A DNA stretch of 35,156 bases, taken from positions 1 through 35,156 of the forward strand of contig CAYQWX010000016.1 in NCBI GenBank assembly GCA_964421355.1, read 5' to 3'. Position numbers and translations under genes: made by a program. Numbering within the stretch: the stretch's first letter is position 1; the number at the start of each line of letters is the position of its first letter. Source of the DNA: JALTDM01 sp964421355 (GTDB taxonomy: Bacteria; Bacteroidota; Bacteroidia; Bacteroidales; JALTDM01). This document shows positions 8,617-17,430 of the stretch, piece by piece. The notes below the pieces were generated by a model. It was not told the DNA's origin and did no database searches. It saw nothing but the letters and a program-made list of their open reading frames with translations.

Positions 8617-9177
8617 GTGAAACAAATAAGTTTACTTTTATTCGCTTTAATATTTAGTGCTTGTGGCACAAGCAGAAAAAGCATAAACTTTGACAGAGTA
8701 AAAGAAGGGAAAAGCCTTAAATACGCTACTGAAATTACTCCTAAAACTTTTATTAATTTATGGTTACAAAATCATAAAAAAAAATCTATTTACAACTTGG
8801 AACTTTTATACCAAGATACCGCATATTCTTACTTTGGAAGATATTTTTTCGACAAAAAAACAAAAAAACAAAAACCAAAATTATTTAAAGTAAACACAGA
8901 CTCTTTACTATCTTCTTTTCCTAATTATCAAAAAATAAACGGAGAAGAAATACGGAATTTATTTTATAAACATATTGTTCCTGAAAAAGATAAACACAAA
9001 TGGAAAAACTCAAAATGCAACCAAAAATCTTCTTCGCAAAAATACACATATAAAACACTCTCACCTGACAAAATAGAAATAACTTTAAACTGGATAATAA
9101 AATGTGGAACTTCTGTTATCCATAACGCAAATTACACAGGGATATATTTATTAAAACAACATAAAATAATAAAATAA
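8617..9177 (+). CDS. hypothetical lipoprotein
   Basis: A 186-residue protein starting at a GTG (8617), with a short Lys-led hydrophobic signal and a clear lipobox (IFSAC, Cys at about 16). The mature part is Lys/Tyr/Phe-rich with predicted beta strands. It has two separated cysteines near the C-terminus (SKCNQ and IKCGT), which could form a disulfide. No known family was recognised. The GTG start is supported because it gives a complete lipoprotein signal directly. The stop codon shares its last base with the start of yidD (TAATG), so translation is probably coupled. A role in the envelope is inferred from lipidation and from the yidD/OmpA-family neighbours. Confidence 0.75.
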   Translation: MKQISLLLFALIFSACGTSRKSINFDRVKEGKSLKYATEITPKTFINLWLQNHKKKSIYNLELLYQDTAYSYFGRYFFDKKTKKQKPKLFKVNTDSLLSSFPNYQKINGEEIRNLFYKHIVPEKDKHKWKNSKCNQKSSSQKYTYKTLSPDKIEITLNWIIKCGTSVIHNANYTGIYLLKQHKIIK

Positions 9178-9512
9178 TGATAAAAAAAATACTTTCATAT
9201 CCTTTTATTATTCTCATAGAAATTTACCGCAAAATTATATCACCACTTTTCCCTCCTTCATGTAGATATTATCCTACTTGCTCTACATATAGCATAGAAG
9301 CATTAAAGAAACATGGACCAATAAAAGGATTTTTTTTAAGTTTGCGAAGGATATTTTTTTGTAGTCCGTGGGGAGGAAGTGGAAGAGACCCTGTTCCTGA
9401 TGATTTTTTTTGGTCAAAAAAACAAGCACAAAAAAAAGGAAAAGAAATTATTTATTCCAATTATCTAAACATAAAAGAGTATGTAACCCATCTAAAAAAT
9501 AATGGATTATGA
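9177..9512 (+). CDS. yidD: membrane protein insertion efficiency factor YidD
   Basis: A 111-residue protein with the full YidD signature: an N-terminal amphipathic segment (IEIYRKIISPLFPP), then CRYYPTCSTYSIEALKKHG with Cys29 and Cys35, and RIFFCSPWGGSGRDPVP with Cys62. The family assists YidC in inserting proteins into the inner membrane. Typical members end soon after the DPVP segment at about 70-85 residues. This one carries about 30 extra Lys-rich residues. It overlaps both neighbours by a base or a few bases (TAATG at its start, ATGA at its end). This differs from the classical rpmH-rnpA-yidD-yidC setting. Confidence 0.94.
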   Translation: MIKKILSYPFIILIEIYRKIISPLFPPSCRYYPTCSTYSIEALKKHGPIKGFFLSLRRIFFCSPWGGSGRDPVPDDFFWSKKQAQKKGKEIIYSNYLNIKEYVTHLKNNGL

Positions 9513-10216
9513 AATCAAAAATACTAATCATATTCACAACTTTACTTTCTTTATTTGCCCATTCTCAAGGTGTGGACCCTGTTGTTTTAATTTCAGGTAA
9601 AGTTGTAAATGAAAGGAATATGAAACCGATTGCAGCAAAAGTAATTTATGAGATATTGCCTGATGGCAAATTGGCAGGAATTGCCCGCTCCAACCCTCTA
9701 AACGGTTCTTATAAGATTATTTTGCCTCGTGGCAAAAAGTATGGCTATTACGCCATTGCCGAAGGATATTATAGCATCACAAGACATTTGGATGTAACCA
9801 AACTTGACAAATACGAAGAAATAGATGAACAAAACTTATTTATGGCTCCCGTAGAAAAAGACCAAGTAATAACTTTAAATAATGTTTTTTTCAAAGGTAG
9901 GACCGCTGAATTACTTCCTGAATCATATCCGGAATTGAATAGATTTGTAAAATTCTTAAAAGAAAATAAAAAAGCTTATATCTTGGTAACTGGACATACA
10001 GATAATCAAGGTGACCCAAAAGAACTTGAAAAATTATCTTTGGAAAGAGCACAAAAAATAGCAGACTATTTAATAAAACATGGTATAAAAGAAAAACGTA
10101 TAAGTGTAAAAGGATATGGAAGTTCACGCCCTATTTCTTTTAACAAAGACCCTGAAGGCAGAGCAAGAAACAACCGTATAGAAGTTATTATTGTATCCAT
10201 TGGAAAGAAAAAATAA
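9509..10216 (+). CDS. OmpA-family outer-membrane/peptidoglycan-binding protein
   Basis: A 235-residue secreted protein with a signal peptide ending near SLFAHSQG. Residues about 25-110 look like a carboxypeptidase-regulatory-like beta sandwich (VLISGKVVNERNMKPI...), common in Bacteroidetes. Residues about 118-232 are an OmpA C-terminal domain, with GHTDNQGD, LSLERAQKIADYL, ISVKGYGSSRP and the closing GRARNNRIEV. The Asp of the first motif and the Arg of the last are the residues that bind diaminopimelate in peptidoglycan. There is no N-terminal beta barrel, so it is more likely a periplasmic anchor than a porin. It starts in an ATGA overlap with yidD, and the subtilase gene follows 10 bp later. 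Confidence 0.88.
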   Translation: MKSKILIIFTTLLSLFAHSQGVDPVVLISGKVVNERNMKPIAAKVIYEILPDGKLAGIARSNPLNGSYKIILPRGKKYGYYAIAEGYYSITRHLDVTKLDKYEEIDEQNLFMAPVEKDQVITLNNVFFKGRTAELLPESYPELNRFVKFLKENKKAYILVTGHTDNQGDPKELEKLSLERAQKIADYLIKHGIKEKRISVKGYGSSRPISFNKDPEGRARNNRIEVIIVSIGKKK

Positions 10217-10226
10217 TTTTCACATT

Positions 10227-12971
10227 ATGAAAAAATTGTTATCTTCTACTATATTTTTTTTGATTTTTATTTCTTTGTCATATTCACAAGAAATAATGCC
10301 ACAAACAATAATATTTAAGGCAAAAAATAATAAACTTAAGACACGGGACTGGGAAGATTATTTACAAAAACATTATCAAATTAAAATAAAACAAATACAA
10401 AAAGTTTTTCCTTATTCTAAATCTCCTAAACAAACAATAGATAAATATGGTAATAAATTAGTGGACATATCTACAATATACAAAATAACTATTAAAGAAA
10501 AAGGAAACGAAATAAAATTAGCAAATAAAATAAGTCTTGACCCTAATATAATTTATTCAGAACCATATTACCTGCCACAACCATGCTATATGCCTAATGA
10601 TCCCAAAATTTCTTTTCAATATTATTTAAACAAACTAAATACTTTTGCCGCCTGGGACATTTTCAAAGGAGATACTTCCGTCACCGTAGGCATTGTAGAT
10701 ATGGGAATAGATTTAAACCATGAGGATTTACAAAATAAAATAGCTTATAACTATAATGACCCAATAGATGGTATTGACAATGACAATGACGGTTATGTCG
10801 ATAATTTTATGGGTTGGGACCTTGGAGATAATGACAACAATCCACAATGGAACGAAGCAGGAACCGAAGGAGAAAACGATCATGGCTGCCTGGTTGCAGG
10901 AACAGGATTTGCAGAACCTGACAACAATACAGGCATAGCAGGTGTAGGTTTCAATGTAAGATTTTTACCTGTAAAAATAAGTAACTCGCAAGGAGTTTTG
11001 AATAAAACTTATGAAGGAATAATATATGCGGCACAACATGGATGTAAGATAATAAACTGCTCATGGGGAAGCACTTACTACTCCCAATATTCACAAGACA
11101 TAATAAATTATGTAACCAATAACCTTCATTGTCTTGTAGTAGCAGCAGCTGGAAATTATGGCAACAACATTCCTTTTTATCCGGCTTCGTATGACAATGT
11201 AATAAGTGTAGCAGGCACAAATAATAACGACAACAAATGGAATCATTCAAGCTATGGGATATTTGTAGATGTGTGTGCTCCAGGCGAAGCAGTGCTAACG
11301 ACTTGGGCTAACAATAATTACAGTAATGGGTGGGGAACATCTTTTGCTTCTCCTCAAGTAGCAGCAGCTGCTGCTTTGGTAGATGAATACTATGGAGACA
11401 CTTTGCTACCTTGGCAAATTGAAGCAATACTAAAACATACTGCACGAAATATAGATACTGTACAAGGAAATGAAAATTTAGTTGGATTGTTGGGTCATGG
11501 AGTAATAGATTTATACAAAGCATTAACTCAACCACTACCTCCTGCCGTGGTGGTACAAAATGTTTCCGTAAAAAATCAAAATGGTGATACCGCTCATTTC
11601 CTTTCGGGAGATACTTTAATGTTTTCCGTCAAATTAATAAATTATATGACTGCCACGTCACATCTTTACTTAAAAGTAAGTTGCAACTCACCATATATAC
11701 AAATATTACCTTCCGATTCAGCTTTCATTGGCACTTTAAATCAATACAGCACTTATGAAAGTGGCTTTACATTTAGAGCAAAAGTTTCAAATGACGCTCC
11801 ATTTGATTTTATTTCAGATTTTAAATTCTTATTTGCTGACACTTCATTAGATTACTACGATTACAAATACAAACGCTTGTTTCTAAACGATTCCTACCTC
11901 AATATTTATCCCAATAATATAAAAACAACTGTAACTTCTTATGGCAGAAACGGTTTCAACAGATTTACACCAGTGCAAGGATTAGGATTTTTATTTGAAA
12001 ATTACAATGAATCTCTTTATTATGAAAGTGGCTACATGATAGGTATGCCAAACAAAGTATGTGATGCTGTAAGAGGACAAAATGATTTTTCGGTACTATC
12101 AGCTGCCGATAGCACAGGGGCAGAATATACACCATATTATTACACTTCTGCATTTAATGATAATAATGCAGATACCAATAAAATGGGAATAAAAGTTTAT
12201 CAAGATGTGTGGGCAATAGACACTCCAACCTTAAACAATGTTTTGTTTTATACAATAAACATCACAAATGATACCATTGTCCCATTAGACAGTGTATTTT
12301 TCGGCATATTTACAGACTGGGATCTTGCAGATTATTCTTATAATTTTGCAAATTTTGATGTTGCTAACCAAATAGCTTATACATATTGTCCAAGCTCTGA
12401 CAACTTATATGCAGGAATCAAAATTTTACACACTACTCAACCTATTCATTGCTATTCTTTTGACAATACTACATCAGCAGAAAATCAAATAATAATTGCA
12501 GACGGATACAGCAAAGCCGAAAAATTTGCAAGTATGACAAACAACCATTATCAAGCAGGAGGCTCAACAGGAAACGATGTAGCACAAACTATCTCAACCG
12601 GACCGTTTCACATATCTCAAAATGACACTGTTACAATTGCTTTTGCATATATAGCAGCCCATTCTCTTAATGATTTGCAAAATTATGCTGCCAATGCTCA
12701 AGAAATGTATAATTCATTGACATATAACAAAGAAATAACAAATAATCAAAAAGAAATAAAAATTTATCCCAACCCGTCATCACAAGGAATTTTCAAAATA
12801 AATGATAACCAAAATTATAAAATAGAAGTATTTAACACACAAGGGTTGTGCATATTAAAAACATTGGGAAACAAGATAAACCTAAAGCACTATACTACAG
12901 GAACATATATTGTGAAAATCACAAACCCACGCACAAACAAGAGTGAAAAATTTGTATTGATAAGGCAATAA
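10227..12971 (+). CDS. S8 subtilisin-like serine protease with T9SS type A sorting domain
   Basis: A 914-residue secreted protease. The ATG at 10227 was chosen because it gives an immediate signal peptide (MKKLLSSTIFFLIFISLSYS); an in-frame ATG 36 bp upstream adds a charged, unlikely leader. After a propeptide-like region come the catalytic Asp158 (VGIVDMGIDLNHEDL), His219 (ENDHGCLVAGTGF), an oxyanion-hole Asn near 310 (AAAGNYGNN) and Ser372 (GWGTSFASPQVAAAAAL). The middle 430-830 is beta-rich with no recognised domain. The last 70 residues (IKIYPNPSSQGIF ... YTTGTYIVKITN) form a type A sorting domain that directs export by T9SS. The Cys after the catalytic His replaces the usual Thr. The stop lies only 4 bp from the convergent pseI stop. 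Confidence 0.93.
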   Translation: MKKLLSSTIFFLIFISLSYSQEIMPQTIIFKAKNNKLKTRDWEDYLQKHYQIKIKQIQKVFPYSKSPKQTIDKYGNKLVDISTIYKITIKEKGNEIKLANKISLDPNIIYSEPYYLPQPCYMPNDPKISFQYYLNKLNTFAAWDIFKGDTSVTVGIVDMGIDLNHEDLQNKIAYNYNDPIDGIDNDNDGYVDNFMGWDLGDNDNNPQWNEAGTEGENDHGCLVAGTGFAEPDNNTGIAGVGFNVRFLPVKISNSQGVLNKTYEGIIYAAQHGCKIINCSWGSTYYSQYSQDIINYVTNNLHCLVVAAAGNYGNNIPFYPASYDNVISVAGTNNNDNKWNHSSYGIFVDVCAPGEAVLTTWANNNYSNGWGTSFASPQVAAAAALVDEYYGDTLLPWQIEAILKHTARNIDTVQGNENLVGLLGHGVIDLYKALTQPLPPAVVVQNVSVKNQNGDTAHFLSGDTLMFSVKLINYMTATSHLYLKVSCNSPYIQILPSDSAFIGTLNQYSTYESGFTFRAKVSNDAPFDFISDFKFLFADTSLDYYDYKYKRLFLNDSYLNIYPNNIKTTVTSYGRNGFNRFTPVQGLGFLFENYNESLYYESGYMIGMPNKVCDAVRGQNDFSVLSAADSTGAEYTPYYYTSAFNDNNADTNKMGIKVYQDVWAIDTPTLNNVLFYTINITNDTIVPLDSVFFGIFTDWDLADYSYNFANFDVANQIAYTYCPSSDNLYAGIKILHTTQPIHCYSFDNTTSAENQIIIADGYSKAEKFASMTNNHYQAGGSTGNDVAQTISTGPFHISQNDTVTIAFAYIAAHSLNDLQNYAANAQEMYNSLTYNKEITNNQKEIKIYPNPSSQGIFKINDNQNYKIEVFNTQGLCILKTLGNKINLKHYTTGTYIVKITNPRTNKSEKFVLIRQ

Positions 12972-12975
12972 ATAC

Positions 12976-14016
12976 TTACTTCTCTATCATGTCCCACGAT
13001 AGAGGATCGCCTCTTTCTATATCTTTTGTAGCCTTTCTGCCTAAAATATCATAATAATATTTTGGGTGTAAACCTAATCCCGGACGGAGAGACCGCACAT
13101 TGTCAGAAGTAAACATTTCTCCTTTTTTTATGTCTTGCACGGCAAACAGTGAACGGCGAAACTTTATTGCCGATTTTATTTTTTCAGTGGGTTCAAAGCT
13201 ACCGTCTCCCATAGCTTGCTCAATATTACGAATCGCAGTAACCATTTGTTTAAATTCTTGTGGCTCAAGAGAAAAGTCCTTATCCAAGCCATTACTGTCA
13301 CGCGATAGGATAAAGTGCTTTTCAATAATCTTTGCACCTAATACTACTGATGCTATCGGCACTTCTATACCCAGTGTGTGATCTGAAAGTCCTACAACCA
13401 CGCCATATTTTTTCTGTAAAGTTACTATCTGACGCAGGTTCACTTCATTATAAGGTGTAGGATAAGCAGAAGTGCATTTTAGCAAAGCAATTTGATTATT
13501 TCCTGCATCTAAACATGTTTTTACTGCCAAATCAATGTCTTCTTCCATAGCCGCACCTGTTGAAATAATAATAGGCTTGCCTGTTTCGGCACATTTTTTT
13601 ATCAGAGGAATATCAGTAATTTCCATTGATGCAATTTTATATGCAGGCACATTTATGCTCTCTAATAAATCAACCGAATGCAAATCAAAGGGTGATGAAA
13701 AAAAGTCCATGCCCAACTCGTTTGCTAATCTTTGCAATTTTTCGTGCCAGTCCCAAGGCGTTTCTCCTTTTTTGTACAAGTCATACATTTTTTGACCTGC
13801 CCATAATGAATCTTTACGAGTTTGAAACCACGGCTTATCACTATCAAGTGTCAAGCTATCAGGTGTATAAGTTTGCAACTTTACAGCATCGGCTCCTGCA
13901 TCTTTCATTGCCTTAATAGTCTCCACTGCCAAATCAAAATTTTGTTCGTGATTGGCAGAAAGTTCGGCAATGATATACACAGGACTATCTTTTTTATTTA
14001 ATTCCCTAAAAATCAT
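12976..14016 (-). CDS. pseI: pseudaminic acid synthase
   Basis: A 346-residue NeuB-family enzyme condensing 6-deoxy-2,4-diacetamido-L-altrose with phosphoenolpyruvate to give pseudaminic acid in the cytosol. Motifs include IAELSANHEQN (17-26), GADAVKLQTYTPD, FFSSPFD, YKIASMEITD, ISTGAA, LLKCTSAYPTP, GLSDHTLG and EKHFILSRDSNGLDKDFSLEP. The C-terminal 65 residues form the antifreeze-like SAF domain (RRSLFAVQDIKKGE). The ELSANH and SRDSNGLDKDFS wording points to PseI rather than sialic (NeuB) or legionaminic (LegI) synthases, and the pseB/C/F/G neighbours support this. It is the last gene of the operon, 4 bp after the wbqC-like gene. Confidence 0.94.
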   Translation of the reverse strand: MIFRELNKKDSPVYIIAELSANHEQNFDLAVETIKAMKDAGADAVKLQTYTPDSLTLDSDKPWFQTRKDSLWAGQKMYDLYKKGETPWDWHEKLQRLANELGMDFFSSPFDLHSVDLLESINVPAYKIASMEITDIPLIKKCAETGKPIIISTGAAMEEDIDLAVKTCLDAGNNQIALLKCTSAYPTPYNEVNLRQIVTLQKKYGVVVGLSDHTLGIEVPIASVVLGAKIIEKHFILSRDSNGLDKDFSLEPQEFKQMVTAIRNIEQAMGDGSFEPTEKIKSAIKFRRSLFAVQDIKKGEMFTSDNVRSLRPGLGLHPKYYYDILGRKATKDIERGDPLSWDMIEK

Positions 14017-14020
14017 TGTG

Positions 14021-14752
14021 TTAAAAATTTAAATAATGAATATTTTCTTTCCTACCCGCTTGAATGATTTCTAAGCTTTTCTCAAATCCTTCATTCATAA
14101 GTAAATCTAATATTCCCATATATGGTAAAAATTCTCCATACAATTGTTTGTAAACAGGATGTTCATAATCATGATAATACAAATCTATATTATTTGTCAC
14201 AAATTCTCCTCCTTTGTGATGTTGGTTTATATATACGGCAGAACCCTGAGGAGATAAATATTCTTCAGTATCCAGCTTTTTACAAATATTTACAAGTTTT
14301 ACATCTTTGTTCCCTTCTACATTTAATTGAGAGGAATATTTGAAAACAGTTGAGGTTCCTATTTTTTTTGCAATGTCCATTATCAATTGGGAATTAAACT
14401 CTGCAAGAGATTCTGCTTTTTTTGAAAAATGATTTTCTATAAAGGGAAAGACTTCATTAAAGTATTTTGCTTTTTTATAGTTATGCTCTATCGTTTTCAA
14501 GTGTTTATCTGTCCAATTTTGTTCATAATTTGGCAAGGCATCTTTTATCCTTATTTCATCTCTTTTTGCAGTTTTTTTGATAGGAATGGTAAGCCATATT
14601 TCACCATTAGCACCTTTAATTCTATTTCTTACTTGCCAGCTCCTTTTTGCAAGCTGTACATCATCTAAAAATACAAAAATATCTACCTTGTCTATCATAT
14701 CAAAATATCCAAGCCAAGGATTATATGTCGGTTGCATTATGGCACAAATCAT
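14021..14752 (-). CDS. WbqC-family protein
   Basis: A 243-residue protein of the WbqC-like family (Pfam WbqC), found in O-antigen and capsule clusters and without an assigned reaction known to me. Visible signatures are the N-terminal MQPTYNPWLGYFDMI, the VQLAKRSWQVRNRIK segment, and the C-terminal FLPYMGILDLLMNEG. It lies 13 bp after the sulfotransferase gene and 4 bp before pseI. Because no PseH acetyltransferase is seen in the cluster, this protein is one candidate for the missing acyl-transfer step on the 4-amino sugar. That is inference from position only; it has no visible GNAT motif. It could instead act on another sugar in the same glycan. Confidence 0.87.
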   Translation of the reverse strand: MICAIMQPTYNPWLGYFDMIDKVDIFVFLDDVQLAKRSWQVRNRIKGANGEIWLTIPIKKTAKRDEIRIKDALPNYEQNWTDKHLKTIEHNYKKAKYFNEVFPFIENHFSKKAESLAEFNSQLIMDIAKKIGTSTVFKYSSQLNVEGNKDVKLVNICKKLDTEEYLSPQGSAVYINQHHKGGEFVTNNIDLYYHDYEHPVYKQLYGEFLPYMGILDLLMNEGFEKSLEIIQAGRKENIHYLNF

Positions 14753-14765
14753 AATTCAGTATAAT

Positions 14766-15719
14766 TTATAAATTAAAATATTTCTTGCAAAACTCCTTTA
14801 TTTCTTCAAAGTCTTCTTTTGGTAGTTTTGTTTTATTTGTATTTTCCAGTTTAGGTATTTTATTGATAATTCTATTTATTCCTGTTTTTAATTCTATATT
14901 TCTTAAAATATTTTCTGTATTATTTACTAAATCTTCATAAGAGATGGTTAAATGAGGAACATTTTCCAAATCTTTTTCTATATATTTTACAGAATAATAT
15001 ACTTGAGCAGCAATTTGCTCAAAAACATTATTTAGTTTTAGTAATTCTTTAAATTCTGGTGGGTTAAGTCCCATCCATACTGAAATATCATTAAATAATT
15101 TTTGTCGTGATAAATATGTTGATTGTACTACAAACTCTGGTTTTCTTTTTATGTGTATAAAAAATACTTGCGGTAATATTCCATACATTTTTTTGATATT
15201 AAAACTAACATCAAGTATGTTCTTAAAGACCAGTGGATTATCATTTACACTTTGCCATGCGGAGAGTTCTTTTTGCAACAGGGAATAATCTATTTTTTCA
15301 TATTGTGGAGTTTCCCAACTTTCCCAAGGAAACCATCTTTTCCAGAAATAGCCAAATTCGTGAGGACCTTGCAATCCCTTTGTATAACCGAGGTCAGATT
15401 GTAAATCTAATTCTTTGTGTTCTAACTGTGAGGATAAATTCTTATATAGCGTGGCTCCAATATATGGGGCATTCCAATAGCGTGCAATGAAATTAGTAGG
15501 GTATGACACATCAAATAATTGTGCAATAAGCTGCATAAGCAAGGTGGTACCTGACCTTTGAGCTCCTACTATAAAGATAATAGGATGCTTAGGCATAGAA
15601 AAATTTTGCACTAATTGTTTTTCTACAGGCAATAGTGCTTCATTCATTGATTTTAGCACATTCTCATGAGTAGCGTTTTTCTTGTATTGTGAAGTTCGTT
15701 TATTATCTAAATTGCTCAT
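14766..15719 (-). CDS. sulfotransferase family protein
   Basis: A 317-residue protein with the 5'-phosphosulfate-binding loop of PAPS-dependent sulfotransferases (IIFIVGAQRSGTTLLMQL, about residues 47-64). A later RKPEFVVQSTYLSR segment fits the 3'-phosphate-binding region, and YEDLVNNTENILRNIE is common near the C-terminus of the family. No signal peptide or membrane segment is seen, so it probably acts in the cytosol on a sugar nucleotide, lipid-linked glycan or similar acceptor. Its place between pseG (6 bp) and the wbqC-like gene (13 bp) suggests that the pseudaminic-acid-containing glycan is sulfated. The acceptor cannot be read from the sequence. Confidence 0.86.
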   Translation of the reverse strand: MSNLDNKRTSQYKKNATHENVLKSMNEALLPVEKQLVQNFSMPKHPIIFIVGAQRSGTTLLMQLIAQLFDVSYPTNFIARYWNAPYIGATLYKNLSSQLEHKELDLQSDLGYTKGLQGPHEFGYFWKRWFPWESWETPQYEKIDYSLLQKELSAWQSVNDNPLVFKNILDVSFNIKKMYGILPQVFFIHIKRKPEFVVQSTYLSRQKLFNDISVWMGLNPPEFKELLKLNNVFEQIAAQVYYSVKYIEKDLENVPHLTISYEDLVNNTENILRNIELKTGINRIINKIPKLENTNKTKLPKEDFEEIKEFCKKYFNL

Positions 15720-15725
15720 ATTCTT

Positions 15726-16757
15726 TTACAATTTCATTAATTCATTTACAACTTTTTCCACACCAAAAGGATTTATTTTTTTTGCCAAATTTTTTATTAT
15801 TTCAGAATAATCGGATTTTAATATCGTATTTAATTTCTCCGACAATTTTTCTACAGTATAATCTTCTTTTGTTCCAAGATAAATTGCAATATTATTGTCT
15901 CCATAATACTTACCACCTTCTTTTTCTCTATATGAATAGCCCATTACCACATTTAAAGTATGTAATGCTCCTGCTTCCCACACTGTGAGTCCTCCCGAAG
16001 TAATGGATACATTTGCCTCAGCTAACAAATGTGGCATTTTAGGAGTATTTTGATAAATCTCTACGGGAATATTAAATGCCTTTGCCAATTCTTCCACTTT
16101 ATTTTTTTGTGAATATAACGCACCAAGTATTACTATTATTTTATGCAAACCTGATTGCAAAGGCTGTAAAGCTCGTAATACAAATGAGGTTCTATCCGGC
16201 ACATCCGCACTACCAAAAGTAATAAGAACTGTTTTTTTGAGAGCATTGTTTTTATTAAGATTAATGTTGTTTGCAAGCAATCGGTACTCCTCATTCAATA
16301 TGACATATTGCAAACCTAAAAGTTTTTTGGTGTATGGCTCGCATTTATAAGTTTGAGATAATGCCATTATATTTTGATTGAGGATAATATCGGCATAAAA
16401 ATATGGTTGATGAAAAAAGGTAATCATCATTAGTTTTATTCCATGGCTACGAATAATAGTTTGAAAATCTTTGGTATAAAATGTTTCTTTGTCGCTATCT
16501 GTTATCAATAAACTATCCAAAGGAGAAGAAATAATATCTATTATTTTATTTAATTCTTTTTCGGCAGGTTTTTTCTTATGAATCTTGTAACCTTCTTTTA
16601 ATAATTTATTTTCGTAATCAAAAGGTATTGTCTCGCAAATAAATTCAATATTTATGTTTTTTTTTCTTAATTCTTTGGCAAGTATATGTGTCCTTATGAG
16701 GTGTCCGCTTCCTATGGTCTTGTTCGCATCTACTCTTATGTATATATTCTTAATCAT
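15726..16757 (-). CDS. pseG: UDP-2,4-diacetamido-2,4,6-trideoxy-beta-L-altropyranose hydrolase
   Basis: A 343-residue GT-B-like hydrolase that removes UDP from the diacetamido sugar before PseI acts. The N-terminus IYIRVDANKTIGSGHLIRT carries Asp10 and the general-base His19 of the RVDA...GxGHxxR signature. The C-terminal half has SGGLTVWEAGAL and a TFGSAD motif typical of nucleotide-binding in this family. It is somewhat longer than the classical Campylobacter enzyme (about 275 residues), but the surplus is too small for the PseG-PseH fusions known in some bacteria, and no acetyltransferase motif is visible. The start overlaps the end of pseF by 8 bp. Confidence 0.92.
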   Translation of the reverse strand: MIKNIYIRVDANKTIGSGHLIRTHILAKELRKKNINIEFICETIPFDYENKLLKEGYKIHKKKPAEKELNKIIDIISSPLDSLLITDSDKETFYTKDFQTIIRSHGIKLMMITFFHQPYFYADIILNQNIMALSQTYKCEPYTKKLLGLQYVILNEEYRLLANNINLNKNNALKKTVLITFGSADVPDRTSFVLRALQPLQSGLHKIIVILGALYSQKNKVEELAKAFNIPVEIYQNTPKMPHLLAEANVSITSGGLTVWEAGALHTLNVVMGYSYREKEGGKYYGDNNIAIYLGTKEDYTVEKLSEKLNTILKSDYSEIIKNLAKKINPFGVEKVVNELMKL

Positions 16758-17430
16758 TAAGTAGTCTATATTTCAATTCCAACATTTTCCAATCGGTTTC
16801 ATTATCTACATCTTGGCATTCCAATTCGGATATTTCAAAAGCACCTTTGTTCTTTGATAAGTCTTTGTTCCCTTTTATCCAATAGAATTGTCCACTATCG
16901 TGATATGCAGGCTCCAAGTCTTGGGAACGTTTCAGGAAATATTCGGGAAACATTGGTATAACTTCTTTGTTTTTGATCATTCTAAACGCTCTTTGTATTG
17001 GAAAGCCGAAACGCACCACAGGTCTTACAGAATCGAAAGAAGATGATTTTAACAAATCTAATCCTTTTTTCAAATTATCTACACTAATAAGTGGAGCTAC
17101 AGGAAAAATTAAGCATACATAATCAAAAGTCTTTTCAAGCTCTTGGTATTTATTTAACACTTCTCTATATACATCGTTTATTGTAGCATAATCGTTAGCT
17201 GACCTGGCACTACGCATAAATGGAATATTTGCTCCATATTGGAGTGCTATTTTTGCAATTTCTTCATCTTCGGTAGAAACCATTATTTCATCAAACAAAT
17301 TACTTTTTTGTGCTGTTTCTATAGAGTATGCAATTACAGGTTTGCCAAAAAAATTCTTTATATTTTTACGAGGTATACGTTTACTTCCTCCTCTAGCAGG
17401 AATAATAGCCAAGTTCTTTTCGTTGTTCAT
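16750..17430 (-). CDS. pseF: pseudaminic acid cytidylyltransferase
   Basis: A 226-residue CMP-sugar synthetase that activates pseudaminic acid with CTP to CMP-pseudaminic acid, the donor for glycosyltransferases. The nucleotide-binding N-terminus IIPARGGSKRIPRKNIK is diagnostic of the CMP-NeuNAc synthetase family. It is followed by GKPVIAYSIETA, VSTEDEEIA and a late QDVDNETDWKMLE metal-binding segment. Assignment to PseF rather than NeuA or LegF rests on the single-domain length and the pse neighbours. It overlaps pseC by 4 bp (ATGA type) and pseG by 8 bp, so the three are surely co-transcribed. Confidence 0.92.
   Translation of the reverse strand: MNNEKNLAIIPARGGSKRIPRKNIKNFFGKPVIAYSIETAQKSNLFDEIMVSTEDEEIAKIALQYGANIPFMRSARSANDYATINDVYREVLNKYQELEKTFDYVCLIFPVAPLISVDNLKKGLDLLKSSSFDSVRPVVRFGFPIQRAFRMIKNKEVIPMFPEYFLKRSQDLEPAYHDSGQFYWIKGNKDLSKNKGAFEISELECQDVDNETDWKMLELKYRLLND

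Noticed and set aside
10191..10226. Earlier start of the subtilase, inside the OmpA-family gene
   Set aside because: It would put a charged leader before a good signal peptide, whereas the ATG at 10227 gives the signal peptide directly.
12982..13004. 7-bp hairpin (CTCTATC/GATAGAG) near the convergent ends of the subtilase and pseI genes
   Set aside because: It lies inside the pseI coding end and has no T tract on either strand, so a terminator role is not supported.
14021..14752. WbqC-family protein as a straightforward PseH
   Set aside because: No acetyltransferase motif is visible and the family differs; it is kept only as a hypothesis.
15726..16757. PseG-PseH fusion
   Set aside because: The protein is about 70 residues longer than the classical PseG, too short for an added acetyltransferase of about 150 residues.
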